A stretch of DNA of 64,000 nt from Lineus longissimus (lineage: Eukaryota > Nemertea > Pilidiophora > Heteronemertea > Lineidae): positions 62,001 to 126,000 of the forward strand of contig NC_088312.1 of the NCBI RefSeq assembly GCF_910592395.1. The letters are read 5' to 3'. The position numbers and the translations under genes were made by a program. Below the pieces are notes generated by a model, which saw only the letters and a program-made list of their open reading frames with translations, ran no database searches and was not told the DNA's origin. Shown one piece after another: positions 28,701-43,700 of the stretch; position 1 is the first letter of the stretch, and the number at the start of each line of letters is the position of its first letter.

Positions 28701-31700
28701 TCATCTGTATTCCCTCTCCAGCTCTTCAGCTCACTCACCCCCAGCCTCTTCATCTGTATCCCCTCTCCAGCTCTTCAGCTCAATCACCCCCAGCCTCTTC
28801 ATCTGTATCCCCTCTCCAGCTCTTCAGCTCAATCACCCCCAGCCTCTTCATCTGTATCCCCTCTCCAGCTCTTCAGCTCACTCACCCCCAGCCTCTTCAT
28901 CTGTATCCCCTCTCCAGCTCTTCAGCTCACTCACCCCCAGCCTCTTCATCTGTATCCCCTCTCCAGCTCTTCAGCTCACTCACCCCCAGCCTCTTCATCT
29001 GTATTCCCTCTCCAGCTCTTCAGCTCAATCACCCCCAGCCTCTTCATCTGTATCCCCTCTCCAGCTCTTCAGCTCAATCACCCCCAGCCTCTTCATCTGT
29101 ATCCCCTCTCCAGCTCTTCAGCTCACTCACCCCCAGCCTCTTCATCTGTATCCCCTCTCCAGCTCTTCAGCTCACTCACCCCCAGCCTCTTCATCTGTAT
29201 CCCCTCTCCAGCTCTTCAGCTCACTCACCCCCAGCCTCTTCATCTGTATTCCCTCTCCAGCTCTTCAGCTCAATCACCCCCAGCCTCTTCATCTGTATCC
29301 CCTCTCCAGCTCTTCAGCTCACTCACCCCCAGCCTCTTCATCTGTATCCCCTCTCCAGCTCTTCAGCTCACTCACCCCCAGCCTCTTCATCTGTATCCCC
29401 TCTCCAGCTCTTCAGCTCAATCACCCCCAGCCTCTTCATCTGTATCCCGTCTCCAGCTCTTCAGCTCAATCACCCCCAGCCTCTTCATCTGTATCCCCTC
29501 TCCAGCTCTTCAGCTCACTCACCCCCAGCCTCTTCATCTGTATTCCCTCTCCAGCTCTTCAGCTCAATCACCCCCAGCCTCTTCATCTGTATCCCCTCTC
29601 CAGCTCTTCAGCTCACTCACCCCCAGCCTCTTCATCTGTATCCCCTCTCCAGCTCTTCAGCTCACTCACCCACAGCCTCTTCATCTGTATCCCCTCTCCA
29701 GCTCTTCAGCTCACTCACCCCCAGCCTCTTCATCTGTATCCCCTCTCCAGCTCTTCAGCTCAATCACCCCCAGCCTCTTCATCTGTATCCCCTCTCCAGC
29801 TCTTCAGCTCAATCACCCACAGCCTCTTCATCTGTATTCCCTCTCCAGCTCTAAAGCTCACTCACCCCCAGCCTCTTCATCTGTATCCCCTCTCCAGCTC
29901 TTCAGCTCAATCACCCCCAGCCTCTTCATCTGTATCCCCTCTCCAGCTCTTCAGCTCAATCACCCCCAGCCTCTTCATCTGTATCCCCTCTCCAGCTCTT
30001 CAGCTCAATCACCCCCAGCCTCTTCATCTGTATCCCGTCTCCAGCTCTTCAGCTCAATCACCCCCAGCCTCTTCATCTGTATCCCCTCTCCAGCTCTTCA
30101 GCTCAATCACCCACAGCCTCTTCATCTGTATCCCCTCTCCAGCTCTTCAGCTCAATCACCCCCAGCCTCTTCATCTGTATCCCCTCTCCAGCTCTTCAGC
30201 TCAATCACCCCCAGCCTCTTCATCTGTATTCCCTCTCCAGCTCTTCAGCTCAATCACCCACAGCCTCTTCATCTGTATCCCCTCTCCAGCTCTTCAGCTC
30301 AATCACCCCCAGCCTCTTCATCTGTATCCCCTCTCCAGCTCTTCAGCTCAATCACCCCCAGCCTCTTCATCTGTATTCCCTCTCCAGCTCTTCAGCTCAA
30401 TCACCCCCAGCCTCTTCATCTGTATCCCCTCTCCAGCTCTTCAGCTCAGTCACCCCCAGCCTCTTCATCTGTATTCCCTCTCCAGCTCTTCAGCTCAATC
30501 ACCCCCAGCCTCTTCATCTGTATCCCCTCTCCAGCTCTTCAGCTCAATCACCCACAGCCTCTTCATCTGTATCCCCTCTCCAGCTCTTCAGCTCAATCAC
30601 CCACAGCCTCTTCATCTGTATCCCCTCTCCAGCTCTTCAGCTCAATCACCCACAGCCTCTTCATCTGTATCCCCTCTCCAGCTCTTCAGCTCACTCACCC
30701 CCAGCCTCTTCATCTGTATCCCCTCTCCAGCTCTTCAGCTCAATCACCCACAGCCTCTTCATCTGTATTCCTTCTCCAGCTCTTCAGCTCAATCACCCAC
30801 AGCCTCTTCATCTGTATCCCCTCTCCAGCTCTTCAGCTCACTCACCCCAGCCTCTTCATCTGTATCCCCTCTCCAGCTCTTCAGCTCAATCACCCACAGC
30901 CTCTTCATCTGTATTCCCTCTCCAGCTCTTCAGCTCAATCACCCACAGCCTCTTCATCTGTATCCCCTCTCCAGCTCTTCAGCTCACTCACCCCCAGCCT
31001 CTTCATCTGTATCCCCTCTCCAGCTCTTCAGCTCAATCACCCCCAGCCTCTTCATCTGTATCCCCTCTCCAGCTCTTCAGCTCAATCACCCCCAGCCTCT
31101 TCATCTGTATCCCCTCTCCAGCTCTTCAGCTCAATCACCCCGAGCCTCTTCATCTGTATCCCCTCTCCAGCTCTTCAGCTCAATCACCCACAGCCTCTTC
31201 ATCTGTATCCCCTCTCCAGCTCTTCAGCTCACTCACCCCCAGCCTCTTCATCTGTATCCCCTCTCCAGCTCTTCAGCTCAATCACCCACAGCCTCTTCAT
31301 CTGTATTCCCTCTCCAGCTCTTCAGCTCAATCACCCCCAGCCTCTTCATCTGTATTCCCTCTCCAGCTCTTCAGCTCAATCACCCCCAGCCTCTTCATCT
31401 GTATCCCCTCTCCAGCTCTTCAGCTCAATCACCCACAGCCTCTTCATCTGTATCCCCTCTCCAGCTCTTCAGCTCAATCACCCCCAGCCTCTTCATCTGT
31501 ATTCCCTCTCCAGCTCTTCAGCTCAATCACCCCCAGCCTCTTCATCTGTATCCCCTCTCCAGCTCTTCAGCTCAATCACCCACAGCCTCTTCATCTGTGA
31601 ACAGTTACAGATGACTTCAGAGGGTCTTTCATTCTGCATGTCAGTTTGATACTTTGGTGTGAATATTGTTTTGAATGTAGTGGCTTGTATGATTATTCAA

Positions 31701-34700
31701 TATTGTCAATAACTTCTTATTCTGGTCATAAAATTGATTGGGCTTTAGTTCAAATATGATGGCAGCAGAACAGAACTAAGGGAATATCAGCCATGCCCAT
31801 GTTGCTTTTGATGGGCCCCAATGTCACAAGAGTCAGCTTTCCTTAGAGCCGTAGGTTGACTGGGCCTCCACTTCGTCTTGGCTGTTCTGTGTGATGTATG
31901 AATTCAGATTTAGTCCAAGGTTAATTGCAGCAGAGTAGTTAAAACTTTAGTTGTGAATTACATGAAGGCTTTGGAATGATTTTCCTCAGTAAAGAAGTTT
32001 TTATTTCATCCATCAGTGAAGAAAATAGCAAGATGTAGCATTCCTATTGTGTTTTCTTCCAGCCAATCATCGGTTAAAGAGTTATGGCTGCGGTTGAGAC
32101 GAGACGAACCAGAGATGTTGTCACAGTTTGAGGATTTCCTCACTAAGATTACATCAGAAGTGAAGCGGACACAATCAGATTATGAAAACTTGGAAAATGT
32201 ACTTAGGAAGTGAGTTGATCTCTTGTTATCCTGGGGTGTGAAAGTGTAGCATTGATGAGCAGACATAAAGCAACTTTAAATAGTTAACCCTCCCAAAGTG
32301 TGATACAAAAAGGCTCTCCTCGTCCCTGTCAGGTTAGACGCGGTGAGCGAATCTTAGCACGGCTTTAGTAATATGAGACAGTACTCAAGTTTGAAAACAC
32401 TTTTGACAGTAAGGCCAAGGGTTAGTGAGAATATTAAGTTACCATTCCTTTCAGTCCTAACTTATTTCAAATAGGCCATATCAACAAGTACGCCAGAAAA
32501 CATATGGTTTGTCTCTTATCAAGTCTCACTTCAATCAATAGAGGTATTTGTCCAGGTCATATCAACCTGCTGACCTATCGGGTGTGGATGACATAGTTAT
32601 AATGAACCACTTCTCATTCTTGGCCGAAGCTTGATCTCTCAAGTACGGTATGTGAAAGGTTAGTATTGTGTGGATCTAGGTGTAGGCATCCTCAGGAACA
32701 AATGCTGCATCTGCTGACGTTGTTTAACCCCAGCTGTACAGTTTCTATTTTGGTTCCAATCCTGATCATAGGCCTACCTGTATCCCCCTGGTTGACCATG
32801 TCAGTGACAGGGCCTTTTTCCACTGTATCCCCCTGGTTGACCATGTCAGTGACAGGGCCTTTTTCCACTGTATCCCCCTGGTTGACCATGTCAGTGACAG
32901 GGCCTTTTTCCACTGTATCCCCCTGGTTGACCATGTCAGTGACAGGGCCTTTTTCCACTGTATCCCCCTTGTTGACCATGTCAGTGACAGGGCCTTTTTC
33001 CACTGTATCCCCCTGGTTGACCATGTCAGTGACAGGGCCTTTTTCCACTGTATCCCCCTTGTTGACCATGTCAGTGACAGGGCCTTTTTCCACTGTATCC
33101 CCCTGGTTGACCATGTCAGTGACAGGGCCTTTTTCCACTGTATCCCCCTGGTTGACCATGTCAGTGACAGGGCCTTTTTCCACTGTATCCCCCTGGTTGA
33201 CCATGTCAGTGACAGGGCCTTTTTCCACTGTATCCCCCTGGTTGACCATGTCAGTGACAGGGCCTTTTTCCACTGTATCCCCCTGGTTGACCATGTCAGT
33301 GACAGGGCCTTTTTCCACTGTATCCCCCTGGTTGACCATGTCAGTGACAGGGCCTTTTTCCAAGTGTATTCCTCATACTCCCTGTTGATCCCTCGCCCGA
33401 CTCATTTCACTTCAGTAAAGCAGTCACTCATGACGAAGAAGTGCGGCGACTCTATGATGAGATGGAAAATCAAATAAAAGCTGAGAAAGAGAGAATATTA
33501 CAAGCTGTGAGTATTAGTGTTGAGTTTCTGTCTCTAGTCCTTTCTCGCCTCATGAAACACTTTGGCAAAGGCAATATTCGGTGTTGTAGGCCCTGTTTGC
33601 CAGAGGATGAGATCATTGTTGAATCGGGCAACATGTTTTGTCTATTCTTCCTTAAGTTGTTTACTTGTATCACTACTAGCGATTAGTTGGTCTTTATGGT
33701 GAACAGTTTAACATGAACGTCGTCTTTTTAGGAGAAGCAGCGAGAGAGGCAGCTGAAAGATGAGTTAGAGAGGGAGCTGATTGAGAAAGATAAACAGTTA
33801 CAAGAATTATTAAACAAACATGGTGATGTAAGTGAATATGCAGCCAAGTTGTTGTGTGATTGTTAGATTGTGACACAACACAAACTGTACATCTGCACTA
33901 GCTACTTTCAAATTTTCAAAGTCAAAAAAGTTTTGGGACTGATGATATTGGTGATGTTGGTTCATTTTGAGCAAAAAAAGTGAAAAAATATTTGTACTTA
34001 GAAATTGGCTCCTTTACTTTCTCTGTGTAGTTGGTTCTCACCAGAGGTACACCAGTTAATACCAGCATTGAAGACGACTCTTTCTTCCCCTGTTGTATTC
34101 ATCTGGCTCATCATGGATTCTCATGAGGTCAATGTTACAGGCCCCTTTTGTGGGCACCAAAAGCCAATTTTAGAATGGTACATTTAAACTTTCGTTTATT
34201 AGCCCCATTTCATTTGCTATCATCCTTTTCATATCAGTAAAGCTGATTAGGATTTTTCAGATGGAGAAAAAGTTGGCATATCTAAATATGATGGACGCCG
34301 AGACAAAACAAGAGAACGACCGACTGTTAAAAGTGAGTATAAGTGTTGTCTTCAGTGAAAACTCTCTAGAAAGACTCACAAAGTCATGCGGCCATACTAT
34401 GGTACAACCTGACAACCATAAGTTTCCACCTGTCATTCATTTTGACTGATCAAGGTCTAAAATGTGCCTGGATTGTTCTCTTCCAACTGACTTGACTGAA
34501 AGTGTAGACATCCAGCCCAAGGTGAGTACCCATGAAGGCTGAATGCTGCCACTGTTGAATTTGAAAAATAGATTATCATTGTCTCAAGTTACTGTTTTAC
34601 ATTTCAACGTTTTTTGCGACACTATAGTTTGTACAATGAAAACTTCTTGAGGCAATACCATCAAATTGCGCTGAAGATAATTTCTGGCTCATTTTGTTCA

Positions 34701-37700
34701 AATTTGAGGCTTTCTTTTGCAATCAGGCATTTATTGGTATACTCAGGGTGAGTGATTTTTTAATTGATTTTGAGCTTATAGTTTAGAAGCTACTGAAGCT
34801 AAACTTGATGGTATTGCTTCTAAATTTTCTTGCTGTGCGACCAAAGATCTTAATTTCAGATAGATTTTTAATAGTCTTCCTACTTTGTATGACTTGCATC
34901 ATAATAGATACTTTTATGAGCAGTGCAATATCGCTGCAGGGAAAAATGATCAGGGACCATATTACAAGTAAAAAATGCCTTGGGAGTCGCAATATTTGTA
35001 ATGATTCAGCTGGCGTGTGATCGGCCAGGAAACTTTAGAAGCAATGCTGCTGTCTCTGACTGCAAGGCTTCTCATTCAATGTTGTCGTTTTCAGCATCCT
35101 GTGCTTGAGCTATGTTTGGTAGCTTCGCATTGAACTAAATATTAGAGCCGATCCTCATCAGCATTGTGGGCCGATCCTCATCAGTATTGTGGGCCGATCC
35201 TCATCAGCATTGTGGGCCGATCCTCATCAGTATTGTGGGCCGATCCTCATCAGCATTGTGGGCCGATCCTCATCAGCATTGTGGGCCGATCCTCATCAGC
35301 ATTGTGGGCCGATCCTCATCAGCATTGTGGGCCGATCCTCATCAGCATTGTGGGCCGATCCTCATCAGCATTGTGGGCCGATCCTCATCAGCATTGTGGG
35401 CCGATCCTCATCAGCATTGTGGGCCGATCCTCATCAGCAGTGTGGGCCGATCCTCATCAGCACTGTGGGCCGATCCTCATCAGCACTGTGGGCCGATCCT
35501 CATCAGCACTGTGGGCCGATCCTCATCAGCATTGTGGGCCGATCCTCATCAGCGTTGTGGGCTGATCCTCATCAGCACTGTGGGCCGATCCTCATCAGCA
35601 TTGTGGGCCGATCCTCATCAGCATTGTGGGCCGATCCTCATCAGCATTGTGGGCCGATCCTCATCAGCATTGTGGGCCACAGCCAGTGTTCTGGTCTTAT
35701 TCTTCAGAATAGTGTTTGCACTCCTCCCTCTCCTGAACACTTTGGCATCCCACTGTCCATAGTGGTCAGTTCCGCAAGACTACAAGTTTATTTGAATGGA
35801 ACTGAACTAAATTCTATCCTTACAAAGACCAATTATGGATTGTTACTGTGAGAGGCACTTTTATTATACCATCTACAAAGAATGCCCTCAATATTGAACA
35901 AGCTATACCTGCTCTTGTGAAACGATTCAGCTGTCATTTGTTATAAGGTCTATAATAAAAATACACTTATTGGACAATTCTGAAATCTCTCCAGCACATA
36001 GTGATGTCAGCATTTTAATCATTGACTTTTTCATTGGGTATCTCTCTGCTGGACATGTGTACATGATCCATTGAAGGATATGGAGTGATTGGATAGATAG
36101 CTGTGACAGGCTTAAGCTCTCTGAGCAGCTCCAGTTCAATCACAGCATATACCTACTATACCACAGGCCCACAAACTCATCCTTGCTGCAGCTTTAGATC
36201 TCTTTTTTCACATGTTCAGGTCTTATTCCTTCTGAGCTGTTGTTTTCATGTAGAAATTGTTTGATAGGAATTTTTGTTTCAACCCAAACCACCTTTAAAT
36301 TTTATTTTGCGGGCTAACACCTTTCATTCTTTAGTAGATGTTTGATTTTCCATGGAGTGATCTTACAGCATTTATACTTCTCCATATATGTTTTTTCGAC
36401 ATTTTGTTGAAACCAAACATCCTAGAAGTCCAAGTCACCTCTATGATGTGGCATAAGCTTCTATAGTAGACACCCCTAGCTTCCATTCTGTCAAAGAGAA
36501 GGCATCTATTTACCAAGGTCCTCACTAGATCTGCACTTCCAATCATGGAATTGACATGGAAGATAAGGAAATGTGAATCTCAGGAATAAGGAAATGTGAA
36601 TCTCAGGAACAGCAAGAAATATTTGCCAAACACTAATATGGGCTGTTTCAATCTTTCAGGAAAAAATGGAGATTGAAAATGAGCTGCAAGACTCTCAGAT
36701 CAACCTTGAAGAGAGTCAGACGTATATAGACCAGCTGCGGAGACAGCAGAAAGATGAGAAGAGGGATAGAGCAAGGTGAGGCTTGATGACACTTACACAT
36801 ACTCAGTGTAGGGAGAGGGGGGGGGCCTAAAAGTGATTGGATTGCACTCTAATGCAACTGTTGGCATTATTCTCAGTGGGGTGCTCTGTATTTACATCCA
36901 GCTTGACCACCAGTTACTTGCCATAAACCTATCACAGTTCTATCGAAGCCAAATTCATGAGTGTGGATCCCCTGCTCCTTTACTTGGTTGCTAGTGATTA
37001 CCTCTTCACCCTCAAATCTGGATTCACTTCCTAACCAGTCGGGTGTGGGTCATCCATTGAACTTCCATCTATCCAACTGCTGATCTGTTTTGAACTGACT
37101 GACTTCTGAAAAAATTTTCAAGTACAAATTTTTTTCTCACTTTTTTTGCTCAAAATGAACCAACATCACCAATATCATCAGTCCCAAAACTTTTTTGACT
37201 TTGAATTTTTTTCAAAATTTTGAACTTAATGACTTCTGAAAAAATTTCTAAGTACAAATTTTCTTTTCGCTCTAAATGAACCAACATCACCAATATCATC
37301 AGTCCCAAAACTTTTTTGACTTTGAAAATTTTTCTAAATTTTGAACTGACTGACTGTTGAAAATATTTCTAAGTACAAACTTTTTTTTCACTTTTTTTTT
37401 ACTCAAAATGAAGTTGGAAAGTGGAAGGTCAACTTTTCTTTGTTGTTTGACTGGGTAATAACTATCATTCTGTTATTTTGTCTTGAACATTTAGGTTATT
37501 ATTAGAAAGACAAAGGTACGCGTGGTAGAGGGAACAAAGTACTAACAGAGATTGTCATGTATATGGGCCCATGATTTCCGAACCTGATTGCTAACTTACT
37601 GACTAATCGTTTGAAATATTTTGATTAAATATTCTAACCTATTGACGGACCTAGTCTTGAAACAGGCCGACCTTTCATTTCCCTTCCACTGATGGTCACT

Positions 37701-40700
37701 TTATATTTAGGTTCCATTGGTAAAGTTATTGGTAAATTTTGTTTAGTTTATAAAGATGCACCACTCTTATCTGACTTCATTCAATAATTGCACATCATCA
37801 TTCCCTATTTTCAGCATTGACATGTAATCATATTCAGACACTAGTTTTTTTCGTTTTCCCGTTAACATTTTCCTTTAGACCTTCATCATCTCTGTCATGT
37901 GTGCAGTGCTCAACCCTTACACATGTGACGTTTCTTTTCCATGCACTCATCCAGTAACCTGTCAGCCCATATCATGTCTCTTATGATCTGATGATCTGTT
38001 GATGTTACAAGGTACTGCTGTGGAGTCACTGGGGTACAAAATACTATTAAGTGTACGATTATGGGAAGTTAAACCTGCTGTGATTGGGCAGCAGACTGTC
38101 ATCCCATGAGAAAATAAGATATGAAATGTTACTTGCAGACGACGGAGTGTTTTAAAGCAAAGCCTTGTTTTGCAAATGAGTGAACTTGGGGTACTGTGGT
38201 AAGTCATCATGGGACAACAGCACGAGCCGTCATGTAGCACATATATGAGCCGTCATGTAGCACATATATGAGCCGTCATGTAGCACATATATGAGCCGTC
38301 ATGTAGCACATATATGAGCCGTCATGTAGCACATATATGAGCCGTCATGTAGCACATATATGAGCCGTCATGTAGCACATATATGAGCCGTCATGTAGCA
38401 CATATATGAGCCGTCATGTAGCACATATATGAGCCGTCATGTAGCACATATATGAGCCGTCATGTCATGTTGCAAACATGGCATGAGAAGGGTTAAGCTT
38501 GGTACACATGACAAACTCTTTACTGGAGGCAACATTCAATAATGGGTGTTGCTGATTAATCTGAACCAGTTGCTTTTTTTGTGGTGGCGGCCATCTCATC
38601 CTTTTAGAATAATTTTGGAATTGGACAGAAACTTAACCCTTTAAGTGCCAGTTGCAATATGGTAATGGCCTTGCCCATTGCAGTACAATGTATGGTGGCA
38701 ATGTGCTGTGGCAGGTATTACAATTGATCTATTGAGGTTTATAAAGGGTAACTCATTCATTTCATTTTTCACTTATTATGTTCTTTTTATCATTCATTTT
38801 TTAAATACTGTTTAAACCTTGGTTTTTGTTTGATTTGATTTCAACTTAACAATATTCAGCTTTTCTGTTTCTACTCCTTCATCCTGTACCCTGTGGTTAA
38901 AACCAATAACATAAAGAAACATAGAATGGTTAATGTTGATCCATTCTGTTCTTGTTAACCCAAAGTGTTCACCAGCTAGTTCCCTTATCAGGACAAAACT
39001 GAACACGGTCTCACTGTGGGTTTGAGAATACATGTATTTGAGAATTGTCAATTGTAGCAATGAGACAGCTCTTGTCTTATAGCATATTTCAATGTTGTTT
39101 CAGGAATGCGTTCCAGATATCTGAGGGTATCGCCTTGGAGAGAGAATCACTAGTCAAACAGCTTGATATGCTTAGGTAAGTAAAAGACAGGTTTGTTTAT
39201 CATAGGCCTACTCCTAATCATGGGCCAGCAAGATTGGGCCTATGAGACAATTCCTTACTTCCAATCTGCATTTGGCTGATAACCTCATTTCGTTCCTCTC
39301 TTTGCAACAGGCCGTTCCTCATGTGAAGTTTACTGTTCACTTTCAGAGAGGTTAATAAGAAACTTAAAGATGAAAAAGAAGAATCATGGCTCAAATTTGT
39401 AAGTATTGAGGAAGTGTCTGTGACAATCATTTATAAAGTGTCAATCATGTCTAGCATCAGGCTGGACATGAAATGTCTTCCTGACCTCTTGTCGGTCTTG
39501 TGTTTTTGATGTTTGTGTCACTATATTGTGATCATTGCTATGTAATATGGTCCTACTTACAAACCAGAGGACTGATATTTCAAAACTCCATTCAAAAAGA
39601 TCATATGCTGTCGTGGCTCTACTTTGATCTGTTTGCCAAATATGACTGTGTTCTGTTTCTATTAGGGCAACTCTAGTTTGCAGCAGGAGATGCAGGTACT
39701 CTACCATTACAATCCATGTAGCTCACCTTCCCTTCATGGTGATAGTAACTCTAACTCCATTAGATAGCTGTCACCAGCATCAAGTCTCCCTTGGCCCAAG
39801 CAAATTGAAAACAGAAGTTAGGGATTCAGTCACCAGCTGACTGAGAAGTTCTCTGGTCAAAGTTTGAATGTTGTCTGATTTCATGACAAGCTGATCCCCA
39901 AAAGGCTCTGGAATGCTGAGGCAAATGCTCTGTATGGGCAACTGGTGAAATAGAGTTAGAGTTTCTCTCACATTTTATGGTAGAGTAATTCCACTGGAAA
40001 AGAGGAAGTCATATTGGCTGGAGATGGTATGTTTGGTGGTTGCAAGTCACATTCAAAGCATGTAGACTCTTTCACAGTTTCCTCATTGCCTGTTGTTTTG
40101 GGTTACTTTCTGATACTAGTGGTCTGCATGCTTTCCAGTAGCCGTTTTCTCAAATGTACAGTTTAGAACATAGAGCATTATGATGAGCACTGTGCGCTGA
40201 TGTTGTGAACATTCCTCCTGCATGGACCACACTCTCTCATGTTTTACTCATATACCCATTTGCAACAATTACGTGGAAGGTATTTTATCGGCTTAGATCC
40301 TCCTTTGACAACAATCGAGTCGTCATTGATATCGCAAAATAACTAATTGATGATTTTCGAATTAGTCCCTCGGTAGAACAGATTTGCCCCCTTAGTGTAG
40401 TCATCAAGGAACTTCCATGTAAGGTGTAAATGTTGTTGTGGATGTTCTTGGCTTGTAAATGAATCTTTGATCACCTGATTAAGTCCATAGGGAGCTGCTT
40501 CTCATAGGCATCAGCTGTGTGCATTATGGTATTATACATTTATAGATTACCTTGATGGTTTGTGCCACTGTAATATTACTGATACTAGTATTTTACAAGA
40601 GAATTGATTTGGTCAATGGCCTTTGCAGACACTGGGAGAACGAGCCCCAGACACGAGAGGTAGCAATGAGACAGCTCCAGGTAAGCAGGGGGAGGGCCAA

Positions 40701-43700
40701 GCAGCTGCAGACACAGTGGATGGCAGTGACAGCAGCAAGAAGGGCATGACATACAGTACTCTGTCACGTCAAGACACACAGTCCAAGAGAAGTGCCTTCG
40801 TGAAACAGGGATCCATATTGTCCAATTACTTTGATGAACCATCTTCGAGGTGAGAAGTTTGCTTCTTAATGATATCGTAGATCCCAAGCAATATGTCCTC
40901 CCTACTGCAACTGTTCAACACTGCAAAGTCCTTTGGTAGTTTACGAGATTTCTTGCAATGGGAATGTATCATGTTCATTACACTTGTCAATGGGAATGTA
41001 TCATGTTCATTACACTTGTCAATGGGAATGTATCATGTTCATTACACTTGTCAGATGCCAAGTCATACTCTGTATTATACTGCTGTAGAATTCACCACTG
41101 AATTGGATGCAATCACATTCCACGATTCAGCATGTAAATATGCATGTAAGCTTTTGATCACACCTATATTGTAAATAGTCATGCTATGTATCTCATTGAG
41201 GAATTAGCTGCTTACTAATCACAAGGCCTACTTTTGCTAACCAGACGCATGTCAGAAGATATTGATGAAGAAGATGACATAGAATGTGATGATACTCTCA
41301 TTGAACACAACACTGCCAACCAGCCTCAGTTCCATGTTGTCCAAGACAATGGAAACATGGCTCCGTTTGAAGATAGGCGGCGTCGCAATAGTTTTAGGCG
41401 GTATCAGTCGTTAGATTTGCTGCCGGGAGTATCAGCAAGTGTCATGGATGATGTGACGAGTAGTGATAATGAATCTGGCAGATCATTTTCAAGAAATGAC
41501 AGGTGCATATTTTAATTTTCTCCTTTATTGAATTGGGATGTCAATTTAATATCATGTTTTCTTCTGATCAGAAATAAGAGGCTAAAATGGGTGCCTGAGA
41601 AGTTGACATTCAAGTTCTTTACAAAAAAACTGTATCAAAATTTGCCTGATTTGAATCCTGATGACTTTCACAATAACCTACTGTACTTCACAGGATCATT
41701 TATTCATCTTTATACCAGTACCATTAGTTGTTTGACCTTGTATATAACTAATTTGAAAGGTACGTTACTGCCACCCCCCCCCCTTCCCTGTAATTAACCC
41801 CCCCACCCCTGCTATTTCAGACAATATTCCAGTTTACGGGTGCCACCAAAACGCAATCAGCAATACAGTGATTCAGACAGCATGGAGGGAAGTCCAAGGC
41901 AAAGACGAGATAAGAAAACTAGAAGGTATTAACACCAGTAGTTGCTCTCACTCATGTTAGTGAATACGCTTGGTGATTTTGTGTTCTAGTGTGATGGGTG
42001 ATCGAGTTGGCTTAAACATGTAGACCATTATAGATGATTTACGCATGGGTATGCAATCTTTGGAGTAAACCCAGCTTGTAGATTAGAATGTTTATGCTTT
42101 GATGATACTCTGTCAAACTTTTGGATGTAACTTTAATTCTTAAGGGTGTTAATGTGAGGGTGTCCATTAGATCTGTTGATAGATGGATGTTAATGTGAGG
42201 GTGTCCATTAGATCAGTTGATAGATGGATGTTAATGTGAGGGTGTCCATTAGATCTGTTGATAGATGGATGTTAATGTGAGGGTGTCCATTAGATCTGTT
42301 GATAGATGTATAACAGCAGTTGCCCGACAGATCATTGGGGATTGCACCACTCACAGTGTCACTGATTGACTAAAATCCATCCAAGCAGTTATTGCAAGAG
42401 CACTATTTCTTTCAGTAGACATCATAGTAAAAAAAGGAAAGCTTACTATTATAAGTACAGTAGGTAAGGAGCCTTCCCTATCTTTCTCGAGTATATGCCA
42501 GATCTAAGTATGATCTTTTTGCACCTCCATGACTTTCTCTATTAGTTCACTTGGTCATAGAATCTTGTAATGGTAAGTGTCTTTTGTATCCTCTGTGTCC
42601 ATATACTTATTACTTGTATTGGATTTGGTGAAATATGTTATAATCTCGGTTGTTTTTCTGTCTTTATTTCTCGTGCGAAGGCCTAATATTTATCAAGAGG
42701 TCCATGTCATGATTGAACTCGCTGGTTGTGAACATGGGCATTACCTCATAATGCTGGTTTTGCTAGCATTTTTTGTCAATAGGTCTTGTCATGATCCAAC
42801 TCTCCGGTTGCTAATGTCTGATGATGCTAGTTTAACCACACTTTGTTCTCATCCATTCTGATATCAAAGATAACTCAAATATCAGCCTAGATCATCCTAT
42901 AATCAAATGAAGTGTAACACTGGGCCCAAATACCTTCTCAAACATTCTCCATTCCCATGTTTTTACTGTTTCTCATTTGCAGGAGTCCTAATGGTTACGG
43001 GCCAGAGTCAGATGACGATGACTATGAGAACCGCCCAGTTCCCGATTCACCACGTGGACAACCAGTAGGGGGCTCTGTTGATGTTTCTCCTGTAGAGTTG
43101 CCAGTAAGTGTGCACGAGGGTTACATCTTAAAGAGGCACATAAACTACGCTAGCATAATGTGACAACTTGTCTCTGTCTTATCCAGAGTCTTTGTTCATT
43201 GATCCTTTCTCTCGCTGACTGTTAATGTAAATTCGGATCTTTTTTTGTCCGTCCTTTGTCCTATCCAATGGTTTGGTCAGTGTATAGTGTTGGTAATTGT
43301 AGAAATCTGTAGTAATGTACCACACCTTAAAAATTGGTTTGATTACATATACTTGGTCAGAGTAACTAGAATGAGGAATTACAAGTACATGTATGCAGTC
43401 TTCCATGTCCTCCATGGCCTATGGGTGAAACGCTAGAATCACTTTATCTTTCTACTGACTAAATCTCCTCCTCACTCTTCATCTTTAGGAGGTCGAGTTT
43501 CTCAGCTTGACACCACATATGCGTAGAAAGCGTCAAGATAGAACTGGGGTAGAAAGTTCTAAACAAGTCTCCTTCACATTTCAACCTGTATTTTTATCAG
43601 CTTTTGCTACAGTTAAATTGCAATCTTGACTGGATTGTGTCTGGGAATAGAAGTACAATAATCAGTAAATGGCTTTATTTAGTGTTGTGTATGAATTGAT

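Noticed and set aside
27921-31649. 1242-residue ORF and overlapping 647-residue ORF
   Set aside because: Both are readings of one 49-bp tandem repeat in different registers inside an intron whose flanking exons join in phase; not protein genes.
32666-33388. 240-residue plus-strand and 223-residue minus-strand repeat ORFs
   Set aside because: They come from a 45-bp array (divisible by three) lying in an intron; no family similarity.
35164-35851. Three overlapping ORFs of 133-220 residues
   Set aside because: Registers of a 23-bp intronic minisatellite.
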